From NCBI GenBank assembly GCA_000648925.1, contig JFHF01000012.1:109231-173230 (forward strand): DNA of 64,000 nucleotides, in the 5' to 3' direction. The notes under the pieces are model-generated. The model saw only the letters and a program-made list of their open reading frames with translations. It was not told the DNA's origin and made no database searches. Shown piece by piece: positions 43,983-53,870 of the stretch; positions within the stretch are counted from its first letter, which is position 1; each line of letters opens with the position of its first letter. A program made the position numbers and the translations under genes. Origin of the DNA: Caballeronia jiangsuensis (GTDB lineage Bacteria > Pseudomonadota > Gammaproteobacteria > Burkholderiales > Burkholderiaceae).

Positions 43983-45410
43983 ATGTCCTTGCCTCAAACC
44001 TCTCAACCCCAGCTCGGCGCGGCGCTGCGCCAGCGTCACGTCACGATGATCGCGCTCGGCGGCATCATCGGCGCCGGTTTGTTCGTCGGCAGCAGCGCGA
44101 CGCTCGCGACAGTCGGCCCGGCGGCGTGCGTGTCGTATCTCGTCGCCGGCATCGTCGTGCTGATGGTCATGCGCATGCTCGGCGAAATGGCGCTCGCCGT
44201 GCCCGGCGTCGGCTCGTTCACCGAATACGCGCGCATCGGCCTCGGCAACTGGGCCGGCTTCACGAGCGGCTGGCTCTACTGGTATTTCTGGGTGATCGTC
44301 GTCGCGGTGGAGGCCGTCGCGGGCGCCGCGATATTGCAGCGCTGGATACCGGCGCCGGTCTGGGTCATCGGCCTCGTGCTTTTGTCCGTGATGACCGTGA
44401 TCAACCTGCTCTCGGTCAAGTCGTACGGCGAATTCGAGTTCTGGTTCGCGTCGATCAAGGTAGCGGCGATCATCGTGTTCATCGCCATCGGCGCGGGCTA
44501 TCTGCTCGGCTTCGGGCACACGGGCAGCGCGGCTACGCATCTCACCGGCAATCGCGGCTTTCTCCCGTTCGGCGCGATGTCCGTGTTCGCCGCCGTGCCG
44601 ACGGTGATCTTCGCGGTCGGCGGCGCGGAAATCGCGACTATCGCGGCCGCCGAATCCGACGATCCCGCGAAGAGCGTTGCCGCCATGACGCGCTCGGTGA
44701 TCCTGCGCGTCATCACGTTCTATGTCGGCTCGCTGTTCCTGATCGCGTGCATCGTGCCGTGGGGCAGCATCGTGACGGGACATTCGCCGTTCGTCGCCGC
44801 ACTGGAGACGATGCGCATTCCCTACGCCGCCGACATCATGAACGCGATCGTGCTCGTCGCCGTGCTGTCCGCGCTGAACTCGGGCCTGTATGTGTCGTCG
44901 CGCATCCTGTTCCGTCTCGCCGAACGCGGCGATGCGCCGAAGTCGCTGCTCAGGCTCACGCCGCAGAAGGTGCCGCGTCTCGCGGTGCTGCTGTCGAGCG
45001 TGGTCGGCTATGTGGCGATCGTCGCGGCGATCGTGTCGCCGCAGGGCGTGTTCCTGTTCCTCGTGAACGCATCGGGCGCGGTGATGCTGTTCGTCTATCT
45101 CGCGACGGCGCTCGCGCAGATCCGCATCCGCCGACGCATCCAGAAAGAAGCGCCCGAGCGTCTCACGCTCAAGATGTGGCTCTTTCCGTGGCTGTCGTAT
45201 GCGGTCGTCATCGCGATCGTCGGCGTGCTCGCGGCGATGGGCGCGGACCGCGAACTGCGTCCGCAACTGATGGCGAGTCTTGCGAGTCTCGCGGTGGCCT
45301 CGGCGGCATACCTGTTCGCGGCGAAGCATCATCGTCGTCAGGAAGAGAGCGAGTCGGCGACGGGTTTCCTGTCACATGAAGGCGAGCTTGCATGGAAGGG
45401 GCGTGACTGA
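43983..45410 (+). CDS. Amino acid permease, APC superfamily (AAT/GabP-like)
   Basis: 475 residues with about twelve helices. The start is characteristic: LRQRHVTMIALGGIIGAGLFVGSS, then GPAACVSYLVAG and RMLGEMALAVP, as in GabP and related amino-acid:H+ symporters. The exact substrate is unknown; GABA, beta-alanine, D-amino acids or amines all fit the neighbours. Its stop shares a base with the start of the DadA-like oxidase (TGATG), so the two are co-translated, and transported amino acid is likely oxidised by that enzyme. Confidence 0.9.
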   Translation: MSLPQTSQPQLGAALRQRHVTMIALGGIIGAGLFVGSSATLATVGPAACVSYLVAGIVVLMVMRMLGEMALAVPGVGSFTEYARIGLGNWAGFTSGWLYWYFWVIVVAVEAVAGAAILQRWIPAPVWVIGLVLLSVMTVINLLSVKSYGEFEFWFASIKVAAIIVFIAIGAGYLLGFGHTGSAATHLTGNRGFLPFGAMSVFAAVPTVIFAVGGAEIATIAAAESDDPAKSVAAMTRSVILRVITFYVGSLFLIACIVPWGSIVTGHSPFVAALETMRIPYAADIMNAIVLVAVLSALNSGLYVSSRILFRLAERGDAPKSLLRLTPQKVPRLAVLLSSVVGYVAIVAAIVSPQGVFLFLVNASGAVMLFVYLATALAQIRIRRRIQKEAPERLTLKMWLFPWLSYAVVIAIVGVLAAMGADRELRPQLMASLASLAVASAAYLFAAKHHRRQEESESATGFLSHEGELAWKGRD

Positions 45411-46642
45411 TGTCGAATGTGGCGATCATCGGCGCGGGGTTCATCGGCATGGCGAGCGCGGCCTGGCTCATGCGCGACGGTCACGGCGTCACGCTGTTCG
45501 ATCCGTCGGGCGTGGCGCAGGGCGCGTCGTTCGGCAACGCGGGCACCTTCGCGCCGTACGGATGCGTACCGGTGAACAATCCGACCGTGTTCCGCGATAT
45601 CCCGCGATTCTTGTTATCGAACGACAGCCCGTTCAGATTGCGCTGGAGCTATCTGCCGCAACTCGCGCCGTGGCTCGCGCGCTTTCTGATGAGCTCGCGG
45701 CGCGCAAACTTCGAAGCGAGTGCGAGGGCGTTGTCGGCGCTGCTCTCGCGCGCGCAGGAAGGCTACGCGCCCTTGCTCGACGAAGACGGTCTCGCGCGTT
45801 TCGTGAAGCCGCGCGAGTGTCTGTATCTCTATTCGAGCGCCGCGTCGTTCGATGCATCGCGCGATTCGCTGAGTCTTCGCGAACGGCTCGGCGTGAGCTT
45901 CGACGTGCTCGAAAGCGGCGCGATCCGCGAACTCGAACCGCAGCTCGCACCGATCTTCGCGCGCGGCGTGCTGTTTCGCGATAGCTGGCATTTCACCGAT
46001 CCCCCCGGTTTTCTGGAGGCCTTGTATGAACGGCTTGCGGCGCGCGGTGCGCAACTGGAACGCGCGAAAGTCGATGCGATAGAACCGGACGCGCAAGGCG
46101 TTTCATTGCGCGTGAACGGCGATGCGCGCCGCTTCGATCATGTTGTCGTCGCGACGGGCGCGCGCTCGCGCGAGTTCGCACATCAATGCGGCGACGACGT
46201 TCCGCTCGATACCGAGCGCGGTTATCACGTTCGTTATGCATCGGCGTCGAACCTGATATCGCGGCCGTGCGGCTGGGCGGAGCGCGGCTTCTACATGACG
46301 CCGATGAGCGACGGCATTCGCGTGGCGGGCACGGTCGAGCTCGCGGGCTTCACCGAAGAACGCAATCGCGCGCTGCTCGATCTCGTGACCGTGTCGTCGA
46401 AGCGCGCGTTGCCCGCGCTCGGCGCGCCCGATCGCGAATGGCTCGGTTTTCGTCCGACATTGCCCGATGGCGTGCCGGTGATCGGCGCGTCGAAGGCGAG
46501 CGAGCGCGTCGTGTATGCGTTCGGGCATCAGCATCTCGGGTTGACGCTCGCGGGCGTGAGCGGACGCATCGTCGCCGATCTGATCGCGCGGCGCGCACCG
46601 CCGCTCGATCTCGCGAGCTATCGCGCGTCGCGCTTTCACTGA
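45410..46642 (+). CDS. FAD-dependent amino acid/amine oxidoreductase (DadA-like)
   Basis: 410 residues of the DAO family. The FAD-binding IIGAGFIGMASA is at the very N-terminus, followed by VTLFDPSGVAQGASFGNAG, a DadA-type flavin loop. The second FAD strand is VVVATGARS, and the C-terminal GHQHLGLTLAGVSG closes the site. D-amino acid dehydrogenases and sarcosine/glycine-type oxidases share this outline. Coupled to the upstream permease; the substrate is probably what that protein imports. Confidence 0.85.
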   Translation: MSNVAIIGAGFIGMASAAWLMRDGHGVTLFDPSGVAQGASFGNAGTFAPYGCVPVNNPTVFRDIPRFLLSNDSPFRLRWSYLPQLAPWLARFLMSSRRANFEASARALSALLSRAQEGYAPLLDEDGLARFVKPRECLYLYSSAASFDASRDSLSLRERLGVSFDVLESGAIRELEPQLAPIFARGVLFRDSWHFTDPPGFLEALYERLAARGAQLERAKVDAIEPDAQGVSLRVNGDARRFDHVVVATGARSREFAHQCGDDVPLDTERGYHVRYASASNLISRPCGWAERGFYMTPMSDGIRVAGTVELAGFTEERNRALLDLVTVSSKRALPALGAPDREWLGFRPTLPDGVPVIGASKASERVVYAFGHQHLGLTLAGVSGRIVADLIARRAPPLDLASYRASRFH

Positions 46643-46738
46643 GCGCGGCACGCATTCGCATGAGACCTGTTCGCGGTGTCGCGCCGCGAGCGGGCCGTAT
46701 GAAAACTGGCGCGACGTCCAACCATGTGGAGCACGAAC

Positions 46739-47890
46739 ATGAACCGCCGCTTTTTGCTTTCGAGCCTTGCCGCAGGCGTGCTTGCCGCGCATATGCCGAT
46801 GTCGTGGGCCGCCGATCCCGAAGTCGTGAAGATCGGATTCGTCGGGCCGTTGACGGGGCCGGTCGCGCGCGTCGGCAAGGATTTGCAGTACGGTGCGCAA
46901 CTCGCGATCGACGAAGAGAACGCGAAGCATCCGACCGTCGGCGGCAAGCCCGTCAAGTTCGAACTGGAGGTGTACGACGATCAGGCCGATCCGCGCGTCG
47001 CGATTCAGGTCGCGCAGAAAGCGGTGGATAGCGGCATCGTCGGCGTGATCGGGCATTACAACTCCGGTTGCAGCATTCCGGCGTCGACCGTCTATCATCA
47101 GGCGAATGTCGCGATGATCACGCCCGGCTCGACGAACCCGCAACTCACGAAGCAGGGCTTCAAGAACGTGTTCCGCACGATGGGCCATGACGGCGTGGGC
47201 GGCGTGGTGGCGGGGCGCTTCGTCGTGGAGCAGATGAAGCCGAAGCGCATCGGCATCATCGACGATCGCACCGCGTTCGGGCAAGGTCTCGCCGATTCGT
47301 TCGAAAAGGGCGTGAAGGAGGCGAACGGCAAGATCGTCGCGCGTGAATACACCAACGACAAGGCCGTGGACTTCCGCGCCATTCTCACGACGATGAAGAG
47401 CCAGAACGTCGATCTGATTTTCTTCGGCGGTCTCGATGAACAGGGCGCGATGCTCGTCAAGCAGATGCGCTCGCTCGGCATGACGACGCAACTTTTCGGC
47501 GCGGGCGCGTTGAAGAGCAATGCGTTTCTTCAGATAGCGGGCACGTCGGGCAACGGCACGCAGGATCTCGAACCCGGTCCCGCGCTCGACAAGCTGCCTT
47601 CCGCGCAGGAGTTCGGCAAGCGCTACAAGGCGCGCTTCAATCAGGATGTGGAGCTGTATGCGCCTTTCGCCTACGATGCCGCGCTCGCGATGATCAAGGC
47701 CATCCACGATGCGAATTCGCTCGATCGCGGCAAGATCGTCGAGGCGCTCGCGAAGGTCAACGTGACGGGCGTGACCGGCAAGATATCGTTCGATCCGTAC
47801 GGCGATCTGATCAAGCCGCCCTATACGCTCTTTCAGGTCGAGCAGGGCCAATGGAAGAGTTTGAAGACAGTCGGCGGAAGCGGCGTATGA
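46739..47890 (+). CDS. LivK-type periplasmic binding protein (orphan, coupled to eutBC)
   Basis: 383 residues. Signal peptide of ~24 residues (MNRRFLLSSLAAGVLAAHMP...A), then a type I periplasmic binding fold like branched-chain amino-acid receptors: KIGFVGPLTGPVARVGKDLQ, GVIGHYNSGCSIPAS, and RTMGHDG. GGAG is seven bases before ATG 46739. No ABC permease or ATPase gene is in the window. Its last four bases overlap eutB (ATGA), so it is expressed with ethanolamine ammonia-lyase. Binding of ethanolamine or a related amine is inference from context only. Confidence 0.9.
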   Translation: MNRRFLLSSLAAGVLAAHMPMSWAADPEVVKIGFVGPLTGPVARVGKDLQYGAQLAIDEENAKHPTVGGKPVKFELEVYDDQADPRVAIQVAQKAVDSGIVGVIGHYNSGCSIPASTVYHQANVAMITPGSTNPQLTKQGFKNVFRTMGHDGVGGVVAGRFVVEQMKPKRIGIIDDRTAFGQGLADSFEKGVKEANGKIVAREYTNDKAVDFRAILTTMKSQNVDLIFFGGLDEQGAMLVKQMRSLGMTTQLFGAGALKSNAFLQIAGTSGNGTQDLEPGPALDKLPSAQEFGKRYKARFNQDVELYAPFAYDAALAMIKAIHDANSLDRGKIVEALAKVNVTGVTGKISFDPYGDLIKPPYTLFQVEQGQWKSLKTVGGSGV

Positions 47891-49266
47891 GCTTCAGCGA
47901 AACCGTAGGCGTTCGCACGTATCGTTTCGACGATCTCGCAACGCTGCTCGCGAAGGCGAGTCCGCGACGTTCCGGCGATGAACTCGCGGGCATCGCCGCG
48001 GCGACGGAAGAAGAGCGCGCGGCGGCGAAGCTGGCGTTGTCGGCGGTGCCGCTGCGCGCGTTCATCGAAGATGCGTTGATCCCGTACGAAGACGACGAAG
48101 TCACGCGCCTCATCATCGACGAACATTCGAAGGATGCGTTCGCCGCCGTGTCGCATCTCACGGTGGGCGAGTTCCGCGAATGGCTGCTGGCCGATTCGAC
48201 CGATACGGCCGCGCTCGTCGCGGTGTCGCCGGGGCTCACGCCGGAGATGGTCGCGGCGGTATCGAAGCTGATGCGCAATCAGGACCTCATCCTCGCCGCG
48301 AAGAAGCGCCCGGTCGTCACGCGCTTCAGGAACACGGTCGGCTTGCCCGGACACATGTCGGTGCGCCTTCAGCCGAATCATCCGACCGACGATGTGCAGG
48401 GCATCGCCGCATCGATGATCGACGGCCTCATGTACGGCTGCGGCGACGCGATGATCGGCATCAATCCCGCATCGGACTCGCCGCAGGCCATCGGCAAATT
48501 GCTCGCGATGATGGACGCGTTTCGCGAACGCTACGACGTGCCGACGCAGACCTGCGTGCTGACGCACGTGACCAACACGCTCGCGGCGATGGAACAAGGC
48601 GCGCCGGTCGATCTCGTGTTTCAGTCGATCGCGGGCACGCAGAAGGCGAATGCATCGTTCGGCATCTCCATCGCGTTGTTGCAGGAAGCGTATGAAGCGG
48701 GCTTGTCGTTGAAGCGCGGGACCGTCGGCGAGAATCTCATGTACTTCGAGACGGGGCAGGGCAGCGCGCTGTCCGCGAACGCGCATCACGGCGTGGATCA
48801 GCAGACGTGCGAGGCGCGCGCCTATGCGGTGGCGCGCAGGTTCAATCCGTTTCTCGTGAATACGGTGGTGGGCTTCATCGGTCCGGAGTATCTCTACGAC
48901 GGCAAGCAGATCATTCGCGCGGGCCTCGAAGATCATTTCTGCGCGAAGCTGCTCGGCGTGCCGATGGGTTGCGACGTCTGCTACACGAATCACGCGGAAG
49001 CCGATCAGGACGACATGGACACGCTGCTCACGCTGCTCGGCGCGGCCAACGTGAACTTCATCATGGGCGTGCCCGGCGCCGACGATGTGATGCTGAACTA
49101 TCAGAGCACCTCGTTTCATGACGCGCTTTATGTGCGCGATGTGCTCGGCCTGAAACGCGCGCCCGAGTTCGAAGCATGGCTGCAGGCGATTCAGATCACG
49201 AATGCGCGCGGCATGCTGCGGGAACAGACGCAATGGCCCGCGCTCGTCGACTGGATGAGAGCGTGA
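47887..49266 (+). CDS. eutB: Ethanolamine ammonia-lyase, large subunit
   Basis: 459 residues, close to the 453 of E. coli EutB. Conserved phrases include GLPGHMSVRLQPNHPTDD, DGLMYGCGDAMIGINPASDS, FQSIAGTQKANASFG, FETGQGSALSANAHHG and GVPMGCDVCYTNHAEADQDD. With EutC it forms the coenzyme-B12 enzyme that splits ethanolamine into acetaldehyde and ammonia. The start overlaps the binding-protein stop; the stop shares one base with eutC. No microcompartment or EutA reactivase genes are near. Confidence 0.97.
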   Translation: MSFSETVGVRTYRFDDLATLLAKASPRRSGDELAGIAAATEEERAAAKLALSAVPLRAFIEDALIPYEDDEVTRLIIDEHSKDAFAAVSHLTVGEFREWLLADSTDTAALVAVSPGLTPEMVAAVSKLMRNQDLILAAKKRPVVTRFRNTVGLPGHMSVRLQPNHPTDDVQGIAASMIDGLMYGCGDAMIGINPASDSPQAIGKLLAMMDAFRERYDVPTQTCVLTHVTNTLAAMEQGAPVDLVFQSIAGTQKANASFGISIALLQEAYEAGLSLKRGTVGENLMYFETGQGSALSANAHHGVDQQTCEARAYAVARRFNPFLVNTVVGFIGPEYLYDGKQIIRAGLEDHFCAKLLGVPMGCDVCYTNHAEADQDDMDTLLTLLGAANVNFIMGVPGADDVMLNYQSTSFHDALYVRDVLGLKRAPEFEAWLQAIQITNARGMLREQTQWPALVDWMRA

Positions 49267-50033
49267 TGAACGTCAGCGCTAATCCGTGGGAAGCGTTGCG
49301 CCGCTTCACCGATGCGCGCATCGCGCTCGGACGCGCGGGCAGCAGCGTGCCGACCGCGCCGCTGCTCGCGTTCAATCTCGCGCACGCGCAGGCGCGCGAC
49401 GCGGTGCATCGGCCGCTCGATGTCCCGGCATTGCAGGACGAACTGACGTCGAAAGGATTCGAGAGCGCCACGGTTTGCAGCGCCGCGCCCTCGCGCGATG
49501 TCTACCTGCGGCGTCCCGATCTCGGACGCCGCCTGAACGAGACGAGCGCGACACAGCTCGAATCGCACACGAAGGACACGGACCTCGTGTTCGTCATCGC
49601 CGATGGACTGTCATCGAACGCGGCATTGACGCACGCGATTGCGCTCATCGAAAGGACCGTCGCGCGGCTCGACGGCTGGCGCATCGGTCCTGTCGTCATC
49701 GCGACGCAGGCCCGCGTGGCGCTCGGCGATTGCATCGGGTCGATCCTGAAGGCGCGCATCGTTGCCGTGCTGATCGGCGAACGACCGGGGCTCAGTTCTC
49801 CGGCGAGTCTCGGCGTGTATGTGACGTACGATCCGCGTCAGAGTCGCAGCGATGCGGAACGGAACTGCATATCGAACGTTCGCCCTGAAGGACTGGCCTA
49901 CGATGCAGCCGCGTTCAAGCTCGCGTGGCTGCTGAACGAAGCGCGTTCGCGCAAGCTGACGGGCGTCGGCCTGAAGGACGACAGCGCGATAAGCCTGCCC
50001 GAGCGAACGATCGATCGCCTGTCGAGCGCATGA
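49266..50033 (+). CDS. eutC: Ethanolamine ammonia-lyase, small subunit
   Basis: 255 residues, normal for EutC. It begins NPWEALRRFTDARIALGRAGSS and contains DLVFVIADGLSSNAAL, IATQARVALGD, LIGERPGLSSP and the cobalamin-side RNCISNVRPEGL. Partner of EutB. Its ATG shares its A with the eutB stop codon. Confidence 0.96.
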   Translation: MNVSANPWEALRRFTDARIALGRAGSSVPTAPLLAFNLAHAQARDAVHRPLDVPALQDELTSKGFESATVCSAAPSRDVYLRRPDLGRRLNETSATQLESHTKDTDLVFVIADGLSSNAALTHAIALIERTVARLDGWRIGPVVIATQARVALGDCIGSILKARIVAVLIGERPGLSSPASLGVYVTYDPRQSRSDAERNCISNVRPEGLAYDAAAFKLAWLLNEARSRKLTGVGLKDDSAISLPERTIDRLSSA

Positions 50034-50173
50034 CTGCGCATCCGATGCTCCGCGTAAACCCCGTCGAAAGAAAGTGCCTCGCGTAAGAAACGGGTAAGCG
50101 GACGCTTTTACCTTAGTCTCCAGCGCATCGAAAGCAAAACTCGCCTGAAAAGTATGCGCGAGGGCATTGCATG

Positions 50174-50193
50174 ACGTCCCCGTCCGGGGATGT
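50174..50193 (+). terminator. Hairpin between eutC and the DUF485 gene
   Basis: ACGTCCCC-GTCC-GGGGATGT, an 8-bp stem with one G-T pair, followed by TCTTATT. It can end the eut transcript or sit in the leader of the DUF485-actP unit. Confidence 0.4.
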
Positions 50194-50285
50194 TCTTATT
50201 CATACGCATCGCTGACCGTTCGCGCGCCGCGCCGAACGCGGGCGTTTTCGCACGCAGAAAAGAGACATTCATGCAGGAGACGGAA

Positions 50286-50591
50286 ATGGATCTCAAGATC
50301 GTAGAAAAAATCAAGTCGAGCGCCGCGTACGGCGAACTGGTGCGAAAACGCTCGAAGCTCGGCTGGACGCTGACGGCCCTCGTGCTGGTCGTGTACTACG
50401 GCTACGTGTTGCTGATCGCGTTCGACAAGGATCTGCTCGCCGCGAAGATGGGCGCGGGCGTGATGACCTGGGGCATGCCGATCGGCCTGTTCGTGATCGT
50501 CTTCACGGTCGTGATAACGGGTCTCTACGTGCGCCATGCCAACAGCACGTACGACGAACTCACCGACAAGATCAAGCGGGAGGCCGCATGA
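50286..50591 (+). CDS. DUF485 membrane protein (YjcH-like)
   Basis: 101 residues, the usual DUF485 size. The family opening ([30 protein letters not shown]) and a second helix ([24 protein letters not shown]) are present. DUF485 genes nearly always precede acetate/solute:sodium symporter genes. I start at ATG 50286 because AGGAG is six bases upstream; ATG 50271 is an alternative. Its stop overlaps the symporter start (ATGA). Confidence 0.9.
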   Translation: MDLKIVEKIKSSAAYGELVRKRSKLGWTLTALVLVVYYGYVLLIAFDKDLLAAKMGAGVMTWGMPIGLFVIVFTVVITGLYVRHANSTYDELTDKIKREAA

Positions 50592-52249
50592 AGCCGCAAC
50601 GTATCCTCGCATCGGGCGCGCTCGTCGCGGCTTCCACCAGCGCGTTCGCCGCGGGCGGCGATCTCGGTCAGGCGGTGAAGCAGGCGACCAACTGGACCGC
50701 GATCTGCATGTTCATCGCGTTCGTGATCGCGACGCTTTTCATCACCAAATGGGCCGCTAAAAAGACGCGTTCGGCGGCCGAGTTCTACACCGCGGGCGGC
50801 GGCATCACCGGCTTTCAGAACGGCCTTGCGATCGCGGGCGATTTCATGTCGGCGGCCTCGTTCCTCGGCATTTCGGCGGCGGTCTACAGCAACGGTTATG
50901 ACGGCCTCATCTATTCGATCGGCTTTCTCGTCGGCTGGCCGATCATCACGTTCCTGATGGCCGAGCGCCTGCGCAATCTCGGCCGCTTCACCTTCGCCGA
51001 TGTCGCCGCATACCGCTTCAAGCAGACGCCGATTCGCGCGTTCGCGGCGTCGGGCACGCTCGTCGTCGTGGCGTTCTATCTGATCGCGCAGATGGTCGGC
51101 GCGGGACAACTCATCAAGCTCCTGTTCGGCCTCGAATACTGGATCGCGGTGGTGATCGTCGGCGCGCTGATGATGGTGTACGTGCTCTTCGGCGGCATGA
51201 CGGCGACGACGTGGGTGCAGATCATCAAGGCGTGTCTGCTGCTCGCGGGCGCTTCGTTCATGGCGTTCATGGTGCTGTGGCAATTCCACTTCAGCCCCGA
51301 GGCGCTCTTTGCGAAGGCCGTCGAGGTGCACGAGAAGAAGGAATCGATCATGGGCCCGGGCAACTTCATCAAGGACCCGATCTCGGCGATCTCCTTCGGC
51401 ATTGCGCTGATGTTCGGCACGGCCGGTCTGCCGCACATCCTGATGCGCTTCTTCACCGTGCCCAACGCGAAGGAAGCGCGCAAGTCGGTGTTCTGGGCGA
51501 CGACGTGGATCGGCTACTTCTACATTCTCACGTTCATCATCGGCTTCGGCGCGATCGTGCTGGTGAGCACCAATCCGATGTTCAAGGATGCGGGCGGCAA
51601 GCTGCTCGGCGGCACGAACATGGCGGCGGTGCATCTGGCGAACGCGGTCGGCGGCAACGTGTTCCTCGGCTTCATCTCGGCAGTGGCGTTTGCAACCATT
51701 CTCGCGGTCGTCGCGGGGCTGACGCTCGCGGGCGCGTCGGCGGTGTCGCATGATCTCTATGCGACCGTGTTCAAGAAGGGCAAGGCGTCGAGCAAGAGCG
51801 AGCTGAAGGTCTCGCGTATCACGACGATCGTGCTCGGCATCGTCGCGGTGGTGCTCGGCATCGTGTTCGAGAAGCAGAACATCGCGTTCATGGTGTCGCT
51901 CGCGTTCGCGGTGGCGGCCTCGGCCAACTTCCCGGTGCTCTTCATGTCGGTCCTGTGGCGCGGCTGCACGACGCGCGGCGCGGCGATCGGCGGCTTCCTC
52001 GGCCTGTTCTCGGCGGTCGCGATGACGGTGCTCTCGAAGGCCGTGTGGGTCGATGTGTTCCATTACGCGAGCGCGCCGTTCCCGTATGCATCGCCCGCGC
52101 TGTTCTCGATGGCGATCGGCTTCATCGGCATCTGGCTCTTCTCGGTGACCGACAAATCCGCGCGTTCGCGTATCGACAAGGCCGGCTTCGAAGCGCAGAC
52201 GGTTCGCTCGGAGACGGGCATCGGCGCGGTGGAGGGCGCGAGCCACTGA
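50588..52249 (+). CDS. actP: Cation/acetate symporter
   Basis: 553 residues, ActP length. A signal-like first segment ([14 protein letters not shown]) is followed by thirteen or so helices of the solute:sodium symporter family, with [23 protein letters not shown] near residue 60, [24 protein letters not shown] and [12 protein letters not shown]. It imports acetate, possibly glycolate or pyruvate. Next to eutBC it may recover the acetate that derives from ethanolamine. Confidence 0.93.
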   Translation: MKPQRILASGALVAASTSAFAAGGDLGQAVKQATNWTAICMFIAFVIATLFITKWAAKKTRSAAEFYTAGGGITGFQNGLAIAGDFMSAASFLGISAAVYSNGYDGLIYSIGFLVGWPIITFLMAERLRNLGRFTFADVAAYRFKQTPIRAFAASGTLVVVAFYLIAQMVGAGQLIKLLFGLEYWIAVVIVGALMMVYVLFGGMTATTWVQIIKACLLLAGASFMAFMVLWQFHFSPEALFAKAVEVHEKKESIMGPGNFIKDPISAISFGIALMFGTAGLPHILMRFFTVPNAKEARKSVFWATTWIGYFYILTFIIGFGAIVLVSTNPMFKDAGGKLLGGTNMAAVHLANAVGGNVFLGFISAVAFATILAVVAGLTLAGASAVSHDLYATVFKKGKASSKSELKVSRITTIVLGIVAVVLGIVFEKQNIAFMVSLAFAVAASANFPVLFMSVLWRGCTTRGAAIGGFLGLFSAVAMTVLSKAVWVDVFHYASAPFPYASPALFSMAIGFIGIWLFSVTDKSARSRIDKAGFEAQTVRSETGIGAVEGASH

Positions 52250-52257
52250 AGTCCTGA

Positions 52258-52285
52258 CGGCGGCGCGTTCTCCGATGCGCCGCCG
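52258..52285 (+). terminator. Hairpin after actP
   Basis: CGGCGGCGC (52258-52266) pairs perfectly with GCGCCGCCG (52277-52285) eight bases after the stop. There is no T-run, so it is structurally terminator-like only. Confidence 0.5.
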
Positions 52286-52397
52286 CCGACGCGATTCGTA
52301 TACCGGAGATGCCGGGCGCGTCGCGAATGGCGAGTAAAAAATGCGTTAAGCTCGATGCAACTGAAAGCACGAAGCTTCTTACGCATTGGAGCGAGCC

Positions 52398-53855
52398 ATG
52401 GAATTGCAGTGCCCCAGTCTTTTCGAGCAATCGGCGTATATCGGCGGCGCGTGGGTCGACAGCACTTCGCTGCCACGCGTGCCCGTCACCAATCCTTCCA
52501 CGGGCGAGATCATCGGCACCGTGCCGCAAGTCACGGCGGAGCAGGTGACCGAAGCCATCGACTGCGCGAACGCGGCCTTGCAGGACTGGCGCAACTGGAG
52601 CAGCCGCGAGCGTGCGTCGGTGCTGAGGGAATGGGCGCGGCTCGTCGAACATCATCGCGACGATCTCGCCATCATCCTGAGCACCGAGCAAGGCAAGCCG
52701 CTGCACGAAGCGCGTTCGGAAATCACGCAGGCCGCGAACTATCTCGACTGGTTCGCCGAAGAAGCGCGCCGCATCTACGGCGACAACATTCCCGCGCCGC
52801 GCCGCAATCAGCGTATCCGCGTGCTGCATCAGCCGGTCGGCGTGTGCGGTGCGATCACGTCGTGGACGTTTCCCTCTTCGATGGTCGCGCGACGCGTCGG
52901 CGCCGCGCTCGCGGCGGGCTGCACGGTCATTCATCATCCTGATCCGCAGACGCCGTACTCGGCGCTCGCACTGTGTGCGCTCGGCGAGAACGCGGGCTTG
53001 CCGCGCGGCGTGCTGTCCGTGCTGACGGGCGAAGGCGAGCCGATCAGAAGCACGCTGCTCGCGAGCCCCGGTGTGCGGAAAGTGTCGTTCACCGGTTCCA
53101 TCGACGAAGGCAAGCGGCTGATGACCTTGTGCGCATCCACCGTGAAGAAGATGTCGCTCGAACTGGGCGCGAACTGCCCTTTCATCGTGTTCGACGATGC
53201 GGATATCGACCTCGCGGTGAAAGGCGCGCTCGATGCGCGATTCCGTCACTCGGGCCAGGCGGCGATGTGCGCAAACCGCTTTTTCGTGCATGAGGATGTG
53301 TACGAGACCTTCGTCGCGAAGCTCGTTTCGAAGGTCGCGCTGCTCAAGGTGAGCGACGGACTGGACGAAGGCGCGCAGATCGGCCCGCTTATCGACGACG
53401 CTGCGGTAGTGCGCATTGAAGGTCTCGTCGATGAAGCGGTGAGGCTCGGCGCGAAGATCGCGGCGGGCGGATCGCGTGTCGCGCCCGGATCGAACTTTTT
53501 CAGGCCGACGGTGCTGACGGGCGTCGATCCGTCGATGGGCGTGTGCGGCGACGAAGTTCTCGGGCCGATAGCGAGCGTGCTCCAGTTCAGGGACGAGGAC
53601 GACGTCATCACGCTCGCGAACGATACGCGCACCGGGCTCGCGTCTTACTTCTACACGGCGGATATCAGCCGCGCGTTTCGCGTGATGGAGGCGCTCGAAT
53701 GCGGGGTCGTCGGCGTGAACGATAGTCTCGTGTTTAATGAGGTCGCGCCGTTCGGCGGCATCAAGGAATCGGGGATGGGGCGCGAAGGGGCGTCGTCGGG
53801 GGTAGAGGAGTATCTGGAGGCGAAGTATGTTTGTTTCGGGAATCTGGAGGGCTGA
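52398..53855 (+). CDS. GabD-like aldehyde dehydrogenase homologue lacking the catalytic Cys (probable pseudoenzyme)
   Basis: 485 residues, aligned from end to end with succinate-semialdehyde dehydrogenase GabD and without frameshift. The catalytic centre is altered: GQTC is GQAA, so the nucleophile Cys is Ala289 (codon 53262-53264), leaving only Cys291; the oxyanion Asn of PWNFP is Thr157 (SWTFP); the cofactor Lys of LKPAS is His180; LELGG is LELGA; and E-x-F-G-P is EVLGP. The general base Glu255 remains. By family knowledge it should not be a normal dehydrogenase. GGAG stands six bases before ATG 52398. It follows actP, in a neighbourhood that makes acetaldehyde through EutBC. Confidence 0.85.
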   Translation: MELQCPSLFEQSAYIGGAWVDSTSLPRVPVTNPSTGEIIGTVPQVTAEQVTEAIDCANAALQDWRNWSSRERASVLREWARLVEHHRDDLAIILSTEQGKPLHEARSEITQAANYLDWFAEEARRIYGDNIPAPRRNQRIRVLHQPVGVCGAITSWTFPSSMVARRVGAALAAGCTVIHHPDPQTPYSALALCALGENAGLPRGVLSVLTGEGEPIRSTLLASPGVRKVSFTGSIDEGKRLMTLCASTVKKMSLELGANCPFIVFDDADIDLAVKGALDARFRHSGQAAMCANRFFVHEDVYETFVAKLVSKVALLKVSDGLDEGAQIGPLIDDAAVVRIEGLVDEAVRLGAKIAAGGSRVAPGSNFFRPTVLTGVDPSMGVCGDEVLGPIASVLQFRDEDDVITLANDTRTGLASYFYTADISRAFRVMEALECGVVGVNDSLVFNEVAPFGGIKESGMGREGASSGVEEYLEAKYVCFGNLEG

Positions 53856-53870
53856 AGTCTCGACCCGCCA

